A stretch of DNA of 64,000 nt from Grimontia celer. Its GTDB lineage: Bacteria > Pseudomonadota > Gammaproteobacteria > Enterobacterales > Vibrionaceae. Positions within the stretch are counted from its first letter, which is position 1. Each line of letters begins with the position of its first letter. Below the pieces are notes generated by a model. The model saw only the letters and a program-made list of their open reading frames with translations, ran no database searches and was not told the DNA's origin. Shown here in pieces: positions 25,948-35,127 of the stretch. Made by a program: the position numbers and the translations under genes. The stretch spans positions 62,001 through 126,000 of the forward strand of contig NZ_FIZX01000002.1 of the NCBI RefSeq assembly GCF_900055185.1. Reading direction: 5' to 3'.

Positions 25948-27009
25948 ATGACGGCAGTAGAGTCTGGCATTTTCGAATCCTTCACCGACTGGCGAAATAG
26001 CCAGCGACGGGCCGACTTGGCCGGGCTTGAGCAAGCAGTCCAATGCGTGTTTGACGAAAACGCGGTTATCCATATGTGCCACCCCTTTGGTGACATGACA
26101 GGAGCAATGCAATGGATTTCGCAAAGCTATCAACCTTTGCTTGAAGCCATGCCGGATCTTGAGCGTCGGGATACCATCGTCATTCATGGAAAAGACCAGA
26201 ATGGCGAGCCATGGATTGGTTGCTGCGGGTATTACTGCGGCACCTTTCTCAACCCGTTTCTCGATATTCCGCCAACGGGGCACTTCACGCACATGCGTTT
26301 CCACGAGTTCTATCAACTATCAAGAAACCGCATTACAGAAGTTCAAGCGATATGGGATCTGGTCGAAGTCATGATGCAGGCGAATGCCTGGCCCATGGCA
26401 CCGTCTCTTGGACGTGAAGGACTGGTGCCGGGTCCTGCAACCTGTGATGGCGTTAAAACACTTTCTTCGGTGCTGCCGGGTTCGGAAGAAGCCACCACCA
26501 ATACACACATTGTGCTCGATATGCTGACTCACTTAATGCTCCACCCCGTACAGGGCGGGCCAAAAGTGATGAATCTTCCCGATTACTGGCACAGCAACCT
26601 CACATGGTATGGCCCTTCAGGTATTGGCACCTGTCGCGGGCTGGCTGGCTTTCGAAACTGGCACCAAATTCCTTTTCTCAACGCCATGCCGGATCGGGGA
26701 AAACAGCACAGCGATGCTGACTGGCACCTGTTTGCCCAGGATAACTATGTCGCTGTTACAGGCTGGCCAAACATGCGCCAGACACTCAGTGCCGATGGCT
26801 GGCTGGGAATCGCGCCTGCTGGAAAACACGTCACATTACGCAGTCTGGACTTCTGGCGTATCGAAGATGGGAAGATCGCTGAAAACTGGGTTTTGGTTGA
26901 TCTTTTAGATCTTTACGCTCAGCTCGGCGTCGATGTTTTTGGCAGACTGAAGGAATTCAACAAAGCCAGACCGCGCGGTGCGGTCGAGCTACCCAAGGAA
27001 GAATTATGA
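25948..27009 (+). CDS. Double SnoaL/NTF2-like domain protein
   Basis: A 353-residue protein with two NTF2-like domains, paralogous to the protein at 18305-19345. The shared second-domain pattern is WYGPSGIGTCRG ... GWPNM ... GKIAENWVLVDLLDL. The first domain has HMCHPFGDMTGAM, where histidines could be catalytic or metal-related. It begins six bases after the HisD-like gene and overlaps the SDR gene (ATGA), so it belongs to the same translation-coupled run. Function unknown. Having two copies in one locus suggests successive steps or a heteromer. Confidence 0.8.
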   Translation: MTAVESGIFESFTDWRNSQRRADLAGLEQAVQCVFDENAVIHMCHPFGDMTGAMQWISQSYQPLLEAMPDLERRDTIVIHGKDQNGEPWIGCCGYYCGTFLNPFLDIPPTGHFTHMRFHEFYQLSRNRITEVQAIWDLVEVMMQANAWPMAPSLGREGLVPGPATCDGVKTLSSVLPGSEEATTNTHIVLDMLTHLMLHPVQGGPKVMNLPDYWHSNLTWYGPSGIGTCRGLAGFRNWHQIPFLNAMPDRGKQHSDADWHLFAQDNYVAVTGWPNMRQTLSADGWLGIAPAGKHVTLRSLDFWRIEDGKIAENWVLVDLLDLYAQLGVDVFGRLKEFNKARPRGAVELPKEEL

Positions 27010-27776
27010 CCATTGCGCTGCCTAAAACCCCTTCTTTTGACCTAACGGGAATGCGTGCCCTTGTCACGGGCGCTTCATCAGGCATTGGCCTTGCGTGTGC
27101 GACTGCACTTGCAAGAGCAGGTGCCCATGTCACTTTGGTGGCTCGGCGGGCAGACCAGCTTAATGCCCTGCAACAAGCACTGTCTGATGAGGGGCTGCAC
27201 GCTGAAGCGCTGCCGCTGGACATGACAGATCTCGATGCGTTGGAGAATGCGATTAATCAGCAAGAGCCCTTTGATGTCGTGCTAAATTCGGCGGGCTTAG
27301 CGAAACACTCTCCGGCATTGGAAACCCAAATCGATGACTACGACCACGTTTTCAGTCTCAATGTGAAAGCGGCGTATTTCCTGTTTCAGTTTGCGGCCAA
27401 AAAGCTCATTGATGCTGGCAGGCCCGGCAGCCTCATTTCTATTTCAAGTCAGATGGCGCACGTTGGTGGCCTTGATCGCGCCGTTTACTGCGCCAGCAAA
27501 CATGCTGTTGAAGGCTTCACCAAAGCAATGGCTATTGAGTGGGGCAAACAGAACATTCGCGTGAATACCATTTGCCCGACCTTCATCAAAACTGACCTCA
27601 CTGCTGCCACCTTCAACGACCCGGAAAAGCGCGCGTGGATAGAAAGCCACATCAAACTGGATCGCGTCGGTGAAGTGGAAGACTTAATGGGAGCGGTGGT
27701 GTATCTCGCCTCCAATGCTTCAGCCATGGTGACGGGTACGTCCATCAAAGTTGACGGAGGTTGGACAGCAGAATAA
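27006..27776 (+). CDS. Short-chain dehydrogenase/reductase
   Basis: A 256-residue classical SDR. The cofactor motif is TGASSGIG near residue 20, the NSAG structural motif near residue 97, the catalytic serine lies in ISISSQM and the active pair is in YCASKHAVEG. The C-terminal GTSIKVDGGWTAE is usual for the family. It overlaps the preceding SnoaL-like gene by four bases and the LacI gene by one base. It probably interconverts a hydroxyl and a keto group of the pathway intermediate, with NAD or NADP undetermined. Confidence 0.9.
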   Translation: MTIALPKTPSFDLTGMRALVTGASSGIGLACATALARAGAHVTLVARRADQLNALQQALSDEGLHAEALPLDMTDLDALENAINQQEPFDVVLNSAGLAKHSPALETQIDDYDHVFSLNVKAAYFLFQFAAKKLIDAGRPGSLISISSQMAHVGGLDRAVYCASKHAVEGFTKAMAIEWGKQNIRVNTICPTFIKTDLTAATFNDPEKRAWIESHIKLDRVGEVEDLMGAVVYLASNASAMVTGTSIKVDGGWTAE

Positions 27777-28795
27777 TGGCAAACGAAAAAGTCACCTCAA
27801 CCGATGTAGCCAAACGCGCAGGCGTCAGCCAGTCAGCGGTCAGCCGGGTGTTTACACCGGGCGGCTCTGCCTCGAAGAAAACCATAGATAAAGTGAAGAA
27901 GGCCGCTGAGGAGCTGGGCTACCGGCCCAACGTATTAGCGCGCGCCATGGTCTCTGGCAAAAGCCGCGTGATTGGTTTGGTGGTCGCCTACCTTAACAAT
28001 CAGTTTTATCCGGATGCACTGGAAAAACTCTCCAACCAGCTTCAAGAACAGGGCTACCACGTCCTGATCTTCATGGCCAATAACACTGATTCCGTTATCG
28101 AAGAAGTGATTGAGGAAATCCTCGATTATCAGGTCGACGGCATCATCGCCGCCTCAGTGGATTTGTCCTCTGAACTTGCTGCCCGCTGTCGCTCTGTTGG
28201 CGTTCCGATTGTGCTTTTTAACCGCTCGCAACAAAGCGATGACTTGTCTTCCGTTACCTCAGATAACTTCAGCGGTGGCATGACAGCAGCGGAATTTCTG
28301 ATTGCCGGAGGGCACAAGAAAATCAGCTATATGGCAGGACTGGCTTCCACATCGACCCAACGCGACAGGGAAATTGGGTTCCGCGCAGGCTTGCAGCAGG
28401 CAGGCATGGATCTACATTCCCGTGGCGAAGGCATGTTCGACATGGCAAAAGCGCGGGAGGCAACGCTGGAGATGTTCCACGCCGACCCGCCAGACGCAAT
28501 CTTTGTCGCCAACGACCATATGGCACTGGCAGTCATGGATACCATTCGCTTCGATTTGCAGCTTCGCATTCCAGAGGATGTTTCCGTGATTGGTTACGAC
28601 GATGTCCCCGCCGCCACTTGGCCAAGCTATAACCTCACCACACTTGCGCAGCGCGCCGACATCATGGTGAGCGAGACAGTACGCATCCTGCTCCAGCAGG
28701 TGCGACATGAAAACGATGGCGCGCAGAAAGTGGCGATAGGCTCGCCACTGATTGTCAGAGGCTCAGCCAAAATTCCAGAGGGGTGGACATCATGA
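27776..28795 (+). CDS. LacI-family transcriptional regulator
   Basis: A 339-residue LacI/GalR-type repressor. The DNA-binding domain is residues 1-60 (TSTDVAKRAGVSQSAVSRVF, then the hinge helix ELGYRPNVLARAM), followed by a periplasmic-binding-like sensor domain. The start at 27776 overlaps the SDR stop (TAATG); a start at 27761 would lie within the SDR gene. Since it sits inside the operon, it most likely represses the divergent promoters at 22588-22985 and perhaps the downstream genes too. The inducer is probably the imported compound or a product. Confidence 0.92.
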   Translation: MANEKVTSTDVAKRAGVSQSAVSRVFTPGGSASKKTIDKVKKAAEELGYRPNVLARAMVSGKSRVIGLVVAYLNNQFYPDALEKLSNQLQEQGYHVLIFMANNTDSVIEEVIEEILDYQVDGIIAASVDLSSELAARCRSVGVPIVLFNRSQQSDDLSSVTSDNFSGGMTAAEFLIAGGHKKISYMAGLASTSTQRDREIGFRAGLQQAGMDLHSRGEGMFDMAKAREATLEMFHADPPDAIFVANDHMALAVMDTIRFDLQLRIPEDVSVIGYDDVPAATWPSYNLTTLAQRADIMVSETVRILLQQVRHENDGAQKVAIGSPLIVRGSAKIPEGWTS

Positions 28796-29760
28796 AGGGG
28801 TTCAATGAAAAGTTTGTCGACTTTCCCGACTACATCATCTCTATAACGCATGAAATTTGGGAAGGGCGCAATCTCGCTTCGCTTCATAATTACTATGGTG
28901 AAGACATCGTCGTCCGCTCCCCTGCAGGACTGACCATTGGCAACAAAGATGTGATTGCCCAAACGGCCGGCACACTTAATGAATTCCCAGACAGAACCTT
29001 ATATGGCGAAGATGTTATTTGGAGCGGAACGCCAGAAGACGGCATGCTCTCATCACACCGTATTTTGTCCGAAGCAACGCACATGGGCGATGGACAATTC
29101 GGCGTAGCCACGGGCAAAAAGCTTCGTTACCGCATCATTGCTGACTGCCACGCCATCAACAATCAAATCAACGACGAATGGCTCATCCGGGATCTGGGCG
29201 CCATCGTGCGTCAGTTAGGGCGCGACCCCAAAGCTTTCGCTATTCAGCAAATCGCCGACCAGGGGGGACACGAACTTTGCGCCCGTCCCTTCACGCCCGC
29301 GATAGATAAGCAAGGCCCTTATCTCGGTAAGGGTAACGACAACGAATGGGGACAGCGTTACGCCGAGGTATTAACCCGCATGATGAATGCAGAGTTTTCC
29401 TGCATTCCCGATGATTATGACCGCGCTTGTCAGGCGGAATATCCAGGTGGGCTGACAGTCAACTCATGGGGGGCAATCGACCAATTCTGGATTGGCCTCC
29501 GCGCCAGCTTCCCTAATGCCAACTTCAAGATTGAACACCAAATTGGGCGCGACGACCCAATGATGCCACCTCGCGCGGCGGTCCGCTTTTCCCTTCACGG
29601 AAAGCATGAGGGTTGGGGCCTCTTCGGTCAGCCAAGCGGTGCAGATGTTTACGTGATGGCAGCAGCGCATGTGGAGTTTGGCCCTTACGGCATAAGACGC
29701 GAATTCGTGTTGTTTGATGAAACGGCGATATGGAAACAGATCGCGCTTCACACAGGTTAA
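28792..29760 (+). CDS. SnoaL/NTF2-like double-domain protein, divergent member
   Basis: A 322-residue protein starting at an ATG that overlaps the LacI stop, preceded by GAGGGG. It has two NTF2-like regions (about 1-150 and 170-320). Segments such as HNYYGEDIVVRSPAGLTIGN and GWGLFGQPSGADVYVMAAAH fit SnoaL-type folds. It lacks the AENWV-type ending of the other three and is therefore the most divergent of the set. No reaction can be assigned. It is followed after 36 bases by the bicupin gene. Confidence 0.72.
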   Translation: MKGFNEKFVDFPDYIISITHEIWEGRNLASLHNYYGEDIVVRSPAGLTIGNKDVIAQTAGTLNEFPDRTLYGEDVIWSGTPEDGMLSSHRILSEATHMGDGQFGVATGKKLRYRIIADCHAINNQINDEWLIRDLGAIVRQLGRDPKAFAIQQIADQGGHELCARPFTPAIDKQGPYLGKGNDNEWGQRYAEVLTRMMNAEFSCIPDDYDRACQAEYPGGLTVNSWGAIDQFWIGLRASFPNANFKIEHQIGRDDPMMPPRAAVRFSLHGKHEGWGLFGQPSGADVYVMAAAHVEFGPYGIRREFVLFDETAIWKQIALHTG

Positions 29761-29796
29761 TGCGGTCGACGAATAACAGTCATCAAGGAGTGAACA

Positions 29797-30759
29797 ATGA
29801 AACAGCCACAATGGGTGAGATTTGGCGAACTGATCCCGTGCCGATCAGCATTTATAGACGCGCACACGCCAGGCTCTTCTGAAAAAGAAAATTTCACCAT
29901 TATTGGCGGTGGCGTCTCTGAAAGCCCTGATCAGCACGTACACATCAAAGCCACGCCCGGTTTCAATATCGGCGCGGCAGGTCAACCACCACGTTGTTTC
30001 AACTCACTGCATTCTCATGACACCGCCGAAGTCTTTTTTGTCCTTAAAGGCCGCTGGCGATTCTTCTGGGGAGAAACAGGGAAAGATGGCGAGGTCGTGT
30101 TGGAAGAGGGCGATATCTTCAATATCCCTACCCGCCTGTTCCGTGGTTTCGAAAATATCGGCAGTGACTACGGCATGATCATGTCCATATTGGGCGGTAA
30201 TGATGCGGGTGGTGGCGTCATTTGGGCGCCGCACGTTCGCGAAGCGGCTCAAGCCCACGGATTAGTGCTGGGTGAAACAGGTCGCTTGTATGACACCAAG
30301 AAAGACGAAGCTCTGCCCGATGGCGAGTTCGAGATGCCATTGCCAGAGCAGGACTGGCTAAATGCCCTGCTGCGTCCTGATGCCACCACCGTCGTCAAAC
30401 ACTACGTTGCCCGCTACTGGGATATGATGGCCATGGCTGCTCAGGGAGCCGTAAAAGTGATTGGTGAGCATGGGTTATTAATCGACAAACCGGGTTTTGA
30501 AGTCGATTTTCTCTCCCGCCATTCTCCGCTCGCCGAAACACTTCAAGCACAAAAAGACGTCGTACTGATGGTGATGCGCGGACACTGGGCGGTCAATTGG
30601 CAAGACAAGACAGAAATATTCAATCCTGGTGATACAGTTTGGCTTCCCGAAGGCACCAACTACTCACTCAAGGTCACTGCTTCTGGTGAAGCCAGTCTTT
30701 TTCGCGTGACGCGCACTGATGACCCAGCAGGTCTGACATGGGCGGGAGAGGAAGCATGA
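29797..30759 (+). CDS. Bicupin protein, possible metal-dependent dioxygenase or isomerase
   Basis: A 320-residue protein with two cupin domains. The N-terminal cupin keeps likely metal ligands (HSHDTAEVFFVLKGRWRFFWG, with His-His-Glu), followed by the second motif GDIFNIPTRLFRGFEN, where the usual histidine is replaced. The C-terminal cupin (GDTVWLPEGTNYSLKV) lacks a clear histidine set and may be structural. The start follows a GGAG ribosome site. It could be a quercetinase-like oxygenase, an isomerase or a binding protein. The neighbours (hydrolase, RraA-type protein) suggest ring or chain cleavage, but this is inference. Confidence 0.78.
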   Translation: MKQPQWVRFGELIPCRSAFIDAHTPGSSEKENFTIIGGGVSESPDQHVHIKATPGFNIGAAGQPPRCFNSLHSHDTAEVFFVLKGRWRFFWGETGKDGEVVLEEGDIFNIPTRLFRGFENIGSDYGMIMSILGGNDAGGGVIWAPHVREAAQAHGLVLGETGRLYDTKKDEALPDGEFEMPLPEQDWLNALLRPDATTVVKHYVARYWDMMAMAAQGAVKVIGEHGLLIDKPGFEVDFLSRHSPLAETLQAQKDVVLMVMRGHWAVNWQDKTEIFNPGDTVWLPEGTNYSLKVTASGEASLFRVTRTDDPAGLTWAGEEA

Positions 30760-31451
30760 AGGAGCCGTTAGTCCTGCTTCCCGGCATGATGTGTGATGAA
30801 CGGCTGTTCGCGCATCAGCTTGCTTCTCTGGGTGAGGAGCGTGAAGTCATCGTCATGAAGATTCATGGTCATGACAGCATGTCCATCCTCGCCGAAGAAG
30901 TGCTGAAAAAGGCTCCCGAAAGATTCTCACTCGGCGGTCTTTCTATGGGCGGCATCCTCGCCATGGAGGTGTTTCGGCAAGCACCCGATCGTGTCTCGCG
31001 GCTCGCCCTGATGGACACTAATCCGCGGGCAGAAGCCGAAGAAGTAAAAGATGGACGAAAGGTTCACCTTGAGCGAACCGCCAAGGGGGAAATGCTCGAT
31101 ATCATGCGGGAAATCATGATCCCAAAATACGTTCACCGCGACATTCCCCGGCCCGACATCGAAAAGCTGTGTATGGAAATGGCAAGAGATCTTGGGGATG
31201 AGTGCTTTATCAATCAATCCCTGGCGCTGAGGGATCGCCCCGACCAACAGGACACCCTCAGCAAGGTCACTGTCCCTACACTCATTTTAATGGGGGAAGA
31301 CGACCAGCTTTGCCCCAGAGACCGACACGACACCATGAAGTTGCTGATTCCACATGCAGACTTTGTCGTCATTCCTTTTGCCGGGCATCTGCCCACGCTT
31401 GAAAAACCGGAGGCAACCACGCGCGCACTGAACGCCTGGTTGAAACGTTAA
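30756..31451 (+). CDS. Alpha/beta hydrolase
   Basis: A 231-residue alpha/beta-fold hydrolase beginning at an ATG that overlaps the bicupin stop; an upstream in-frame start at 30738 is less likely. The nucleophile elbow is GGLSMGG near residue 66, the acid is in LMGEDDQLCP and the catalytic histidine in FAGHLPTLEKP. It probably hydrolyses an ester, lactone or C-C bond in an intermediate of the locus. The next gene starts within its stop codon, so bicupin, hydrolase and RraA-like protein are made as a coupled set. Confidence 0.85.
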   Translation: MKEPLVLLPGMMCDERLFAHQLASLGEEREVIVMKIHGHDSMSILAEEVLKKAPERFSLGGLSMGGILAMEVFRQAPDRVSRLALMDTNPRAEAEEVKDGRKVHLERTAKGEMLDIMREIMIPKYVHRDIPRPDIEKLCMEMARDLGDECFINQSLALRDRPDQQDTLSKVTVPTLILMGEDDQLCPRDRHDTMKLLIPHADFVVIPFAGHLPTLEKPEATTRALNAWLKR

Positions 31452-32146
31452 TGGATAAACCACTCTATAAGCTCTTGTTAAGCGTCGACACACCCACTGT
31501 CTGCAATGCCATCGAAGTGGCGCAAGGTCAGCGCGGCTTTGACCAATACACCCGTAGCACCCTGCTTGCCTCTGATCCTGAAAGCAAGGCCATGGTGGGT
31601 TATGCCAAAACCGCACAGATTGCTGCGATTGAACCTTCTACTCTTCCACCCGACGAGGTGAAAGCCCTGCGCATGCAGTACTACAAATACATGTCGCAAG
31701 GCCCTTTCCCCTCGGTCACTGTGATTGAAGACTTGGATTATCCCAACGCAGTGGGCGCTTTCTGGGGCGAGATTAATACCAATGTGCACAAGGGCTTTGG
31801 CATTTCAGGCGTGCTCACCAATGGCGTGATGCGGGATTTGGGCGATTTGCCCGACGCATTTCCGGTTCTGGCAGGTTCCATTGGTCCAAGTCATGCTTTC
31901 GTGCACATCGAATCCATTGGCGAACCCGTTTCCGTGTTTGGCTTGACCGTCAATGAAGGCGACCTGATCCACGCAGACAGACACGGTGCTGTCGTCATTC
32001 CCAAAGACATCATTCCCAAGCTTCAAGACGCGATAGAAACTTTGCTTCGCAATGAGCAAATTGTCCTGCAAGCCGCCAAAGAAGAAGGCTTTGATTTCGA
32101 GCGGTTTGAGCAGGCTTGGGCAGAGTTCGAACGCGTTCGTACCTGA
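31451..32146 (+). CDS. RraA-family protein, possible oxaloacetate decarboxylase/aldolase
   Basis: A 231-residue protein of the RraA/HMG aldolase fold. Characteristic parts are DTPTVCNAIE at the N-terminus, GVLTNGVMRDLGDLP (catalytic Arg-Asp region, near residues 118-132) and EGDLIHADRHGAVVIP. Members without RNase E-regulating activity act as 4-hydroxy-4-methyl-2-oxoglutarate aldolases or oxaloacetate decarboxylases that need a divalent metal. It is likely the last enzyme of the pathway, releasing pyruvate or a similar acid. It sits just ahead of a TRAP carboxylate transporter. Confidence 0.82.
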   Translation: MDKPLYKLLLSVDTPTVCNAIEVAQGQRGFDQYTRSTLLASDPESKAMVGYAKTAQIAAIEPSTLPPDEVKALRMQYYKYMSQGPFPSVTVIEDLDYPNAVGAFWGEINTNVHKGFGISGVLTNGVMRDLGDLPDAFPVLAGSIGPSHAFVHIESIGEPVSVFGLTVNEGDLIHADRHGAVVIPKDIIPKLQDAIETLLRNEQIVLQAAKEEGFDFERFEQAWAEFERVRT

Positions 32147-32218
32147 TTTCCAACGGTAGCATGTTGCTGCCCGTTTCCTCACAATCAACGCAATACGGCT
32201 AAACACAAGGAGTACACC

Positions 32219-33205
32219 ATGAAGTTGTCACTGATGATCACTGTCATAGCCGGGCTACTCACCTCTACCGCATCCTTTGCCGACACTACGATTCGAATAG
32301 GCCATGCCACCCCTGAAGTGTCACCCATCCACCAATCGCTGTTGTATTTCGAAAAGGAAATCGAAAAGCGCTCTAACGGCGAGATCGAAGTGGAAATCTA
32401 CCCAGGCGGCCAGCTTGGTGGGGTGCGCGAGATGACCGAGCTGGTTCAATCCGGCAATATCACCATGGCGACTGGCGCGTCAGTGCATCTCTCCTCCACC
32501 GTTAACGAGCTTGCTGTGCTTGACCAGTTTTTGCTGTTTGCAGATGAAGACACTGCGCGCAATGTACTCGACGGAAAGGCCGGGCAGTCACTCGCTAAAG
32601 CCATGGAAAAGCAAGGTCTCAAATCCATGGGCTTTATGGAACTGGGCTTTAGAAGCTTTACGAACAACCGCGCCCCGCTCGACAGCTACGAAGCCTTTGA
32701 AGGTCTACGAATGCGTTCAGCAGACAACCCTATCGCGATTAAAGCGTGGCGCTCTGTTGATGCCGTGCCGATTGCGCTGGCATGGGGTGAAATTTATTCC
32801 TCCCTTCAACAGAACCTGATTTTCGGTCAGGAAAGTGCGCTGTCTTCCATGCTCGTAGAGCGCTTCTTTGAAGTGCAGGATTACGTGTCCCTGACCAACC
32901 ACATCTATTGGCCTGAGCTCTGGATGGCGAATCTGGAATGGTACAACGATCTCAGTGAAAAAGACCGCAAGCTTATCGACGAAGTCGCCCGTGAAACCAT
33001 CGTGCTTGAGCGTGACCTCACCATGAAAACCAACAACGAAACGCTGGCCGCTCTGAAAGAAAAAGGGCTCAAGGTGAACGAACTTCCGTTGGCAGATCGT
33101 GAGCGTTTGGGAGCAACCATGAATGCAGCGATTGAGCAGGATATCCGACAGAAAGTCGGTAGCGATTTTTACGACGAGTTCATGTCGAACCTGAACCCGC
33201 AATAA
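32219..33205 (+). CDS. TRAP transporter substrate-binding protein, DctP family
   Basis: A 328-residue exported protein with signal peptide ending near ASFA-DTT. DctP-family features are RIGHATPEVSPIHQSLLYFE, YPGGQLGGVREMTELVQSG and the carboxylate-clamp arginine in the GLRMRSADNP segment near residue 162. TRAP binding proteins capture organic acids in the periplasm and use the sodium gradient through DctQM for uptake. The pairing with an ABC importer in the same locus suggests the cell takes up both a neutral parent compound and an acidic relative. A perfect palindrome separates it from dctQ. Confidence 0.92.
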   Translation: MKLSLMITVIAGLLTSTASFADTTIRIGHATPEVSPIHQSLLYFEKEIEKRSNGEIEVEIYPGGQLGGVREMTELVQSGNITMATGASVHLSSTVNELAVLDQFLLFADEDTARNVLDGKAGQSLAKAMEKQGLKSMGFMELGFRSFTNNRAPLDSYEAFEGLRMRSADNPIAIKAWRSVDAVPIALAWGEIYSSLQQNLIFGQESALSSMLVERFFEVQDYVSLTNHIYWPELWMANLEWYNDLSEKDRKLIDEVARETIVLERDLTMKTNNETLAALKEKGLKVNELPLADRERLGATMNAAIEQDIRQKVGSDFYDEFMSNLNPQ

Positions 33206-33220
33206 CCCTCCCAGTTAGCA

Positions 33221-33240
33221 AAGCGGGCTTAAGCCCGCTT
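33221..33240 (+). terminator. Perfect 20-base palindrome between dctP- and dctQ-type genes
   Basis: AAGCGGGCTT is followed directly by its reverse complement AAGCCCGCTT. There is no T-run after it. It lies 15 bases past the binding-protein stop and probably stabilises or attenuates the transcript, lowering permease relative to binding-protein synthesis. Confidence 0.6.
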
Positions 33241-33279
33241 CTATCCCAAACCCAGCAAGAAAAGCACAAGGAAGGCAGT

Positions 33280-33780
33280 ATGTTCCGAGCTCTTGAGAAA
33301 TACTTTGAGCCCACGGTGATTGTCGCCAGCCTGATCACTATCATCATCATGGTTTTTGCGGACGTCATAGCGCGCTTCGCTTTCTCGACGTCCATCGTTG
33401 TTGCCAACGAAATCGCAAGGATCTGTTTTGTGTACCTCATCTACTTTGGCATCAGCTATGCCATTCGTGAGCACAGGCACATGCGCGTGACGTTTTTTGT
33501 CGATAAGTTTCCCCCTAAGTTCAAGCGCATGATCTTGCTTGTCAGTGAGTCGATTTTCCTGATTTATTCCATCACGGTCTGCGTATTGGGCATCGAGATC
33601 ACCCAGCAAGCCATTGCCCGGGGTAAAACCTTATCTGCCACCCAGTGGCCAACGTCTGTGCTTTATGCAGCCATCATTTTTTCAGGTCTCCTGTGTGCGC
33701 TGCGTTTGCTTTACTCTCTCTATCTGATTGGGGTACGTGGCGATATCTCCATGTACCAGAATGAGGAGATGCCACAATGA
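33280..33780 (+). CDS. TRAP transporter small permease, DctQ family
   Basis: A 166-residue membrane protein with four hydrophobic segments, typical of DctQ. It has a readable segment EIARICFVYLIYFGISYAIR and the basic loop EHRHMRVTFFVDKFPPKFKR. It starts after a GGAAGG ribosome site and overlaps the large permease gene by four bases. It forms the membrane complex with DctM for sodium-linked uptake of the acid bound by the DctP protein. Confidence 0.9.
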   Translation: MFRALEKYFEPTVIVASLITIIIMVFADVIARFAFSTSIVVANEIARICFVYLIYFGISYAIREHRHMRVTFFVDKFPPKFKRMILLVSESIFLIYSITVCVLGIEITQQAIARGKTLSATQWPTSVLYAAIIFSGLLCALRLLYSLYLIGVRGDISMYQNEEMPQ

Positions 33781-35075
33781 CCTCTCTGATCCTCTTTCTT
33801 AGCTTCTTTGTCATGCTACTGATTGGCGTGCCCATCGGCATTGCGCTGGGCTCAGCCTCTCTCGTGGCAATCATATACATACCGTTTTTAAAACCCGACC
33901 TTTATGCACTCGGACTTGTCAGTGGCATCAACAGTTTCACCCTGATTGCTGTGGTGCTGTTTACACTGGCAGGTAATGTGATGAGTAAAGGCGGTATTTC
34001 CAAGCGTTTAATTGCAGTTGCTGACACACTGTTCGGCCGTGCACCGGGGGACTTGGGCACGGTCACCATCATGGCTTGTCTGTTTTTCGCCGCTATTTCA
34101 GGCACAGGTTCGGCAACCGTTGCGGCGGTTGGACTGGCGATGATTCCAGCGTTGGTAAAACGTGGCTATGACCGCGCTTATGCAGGCGCAATGGTCGCCA
34201 GCGCCGGCGGGTTGGGGGTGATGATCCCTCCATCAGTAGTCATGATTGTGTATGCCGTAGCGGCCGGTGTATCAGTCACCGCGCTCTTTATGGCGGGTAT
34301 TCTGCCGGGTTTGGTCATCGCGTTAACCTTGATGACTTACAACTATTTCTACCGCAAGCAAGCCACTCAAGCGAGCATGACGGAATTACGTCCGGCTCCT
34401 ACCTGGAAGGAAATCTTTCATGTGCTCAACGAGGCCAAGCTCGCACTCATCATGCCTGTGGTGATTCTGGGCGGTATCTACGGTGGCATCGTTACGCCGA
34501 CAGAATCATCTGCTGTCGCGGTGGTATATGCCTTGGTCGTCTCCTGCCTGGTTTATCGCGAGTTACCCTTCAAAGCACTACCCAAAATCATGCTGGAATC
34601 AGCGATGTTGGTATCCGCTGTATTGGTCATCATCGGCGCATCAGTAGCATTTGGTCGTATCATCGCGCTGGAGAAAATTCCCACTGAACTAGCGCAGTTC
34701 GTACTTTCCATCACAGAAAACAAGTATCTGGTGTTGGTAGCGATTCTGGTATTGCTCCTGATCATCGGTACCTTCCTCGAAACTCTGGCATCCATTGTTA
34801 TCCTGACGCCTGTGTTGTTGCCTGTATTGACCAAACTTCAGGTGGACTTGGTGCACTTTGGTATTGTGATGATCGTGGCGCTTGCCATCGGCTTTGTCAC
34901 TCCACCCTTGGGGGCAAATCTATTCATGGCCGCTCAGGTCGGGGAGATTCCTTTTGAACGAATAGCCCGTCGGATACTCCCTTGGGTATGCGTACTGATT
35001 GGCGCACTACTCATCATTACCTTTGTGCCAGGCATTTCACTGTTCTTACCAACACTCTTTCTTGGCTATGGATGA
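33777..35075 (+). CDS. TRAP transporter large permease, DctM family
   Basis: A 432-residue protein with about twelve membrane segments. DctM-family stretches include FFAAISGTGSATVAAVGLAM near residue 105, GGLGVMIPPSVVMIVYAV and FVTPPLGANLFMAAQVG near the C-terminus. It is the last gene of the catabolic locus and is followed by a strong terminator. The transported acid is unknown. Confidence 0.93.
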   Translation: MTSLILFLSFFVMLLIGVPIGIALGSASLVAIIYIPFLKPDLYALGLVSGINSFTLIAVVLFTLAGNVMSKGGISKRLIAVADTLFGRAPGDLGTVTIMACLFFAAISGTGSATVAAVGLAMIPALVKRGYDRAYAGAMVASAGGLGVMIPPSVVMIVYAVAAGVSVTALFMAGILPGLVIALTLMTYNYFYRKQATQASMTELRPAPTWKEIFHVLNEAKLALIMPVVILGGIYGGIVTPTESSAVAVVYALVVSCLVYRELPFKALPKIMLESAMLVSAVLVIIGASVAFGRIIALEKIPTELAQFVLSITENKYLVLVAILVLLLIIGTFLETLASIVILTPVLLPVLTKLQVDLVHFGIVMIVALAIGFVTPPLGANLFMAAQVGEIPFERIARRILPWVCVLIGALLIITFVPGISLFLPTLFLGYG

Positions 35076-35080
35076 AAGAA

Positions 35081-35104
35081 GCCACCCGAAAGGGTGGCTT
35101 TTTT
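35081..35104 (+). terminator. Rho-independent terminator after the TRAP genes
   Basis: GCCACCC at 35081-35087, loop GAAA, GGGTGGC at 35092-35098, then TTTTTT. It lies six bases after the DctM stop. Confidence 0.9.
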
Positions 35105-35127
35105 AAGCTGTTAGCCATTTCTGTTAC

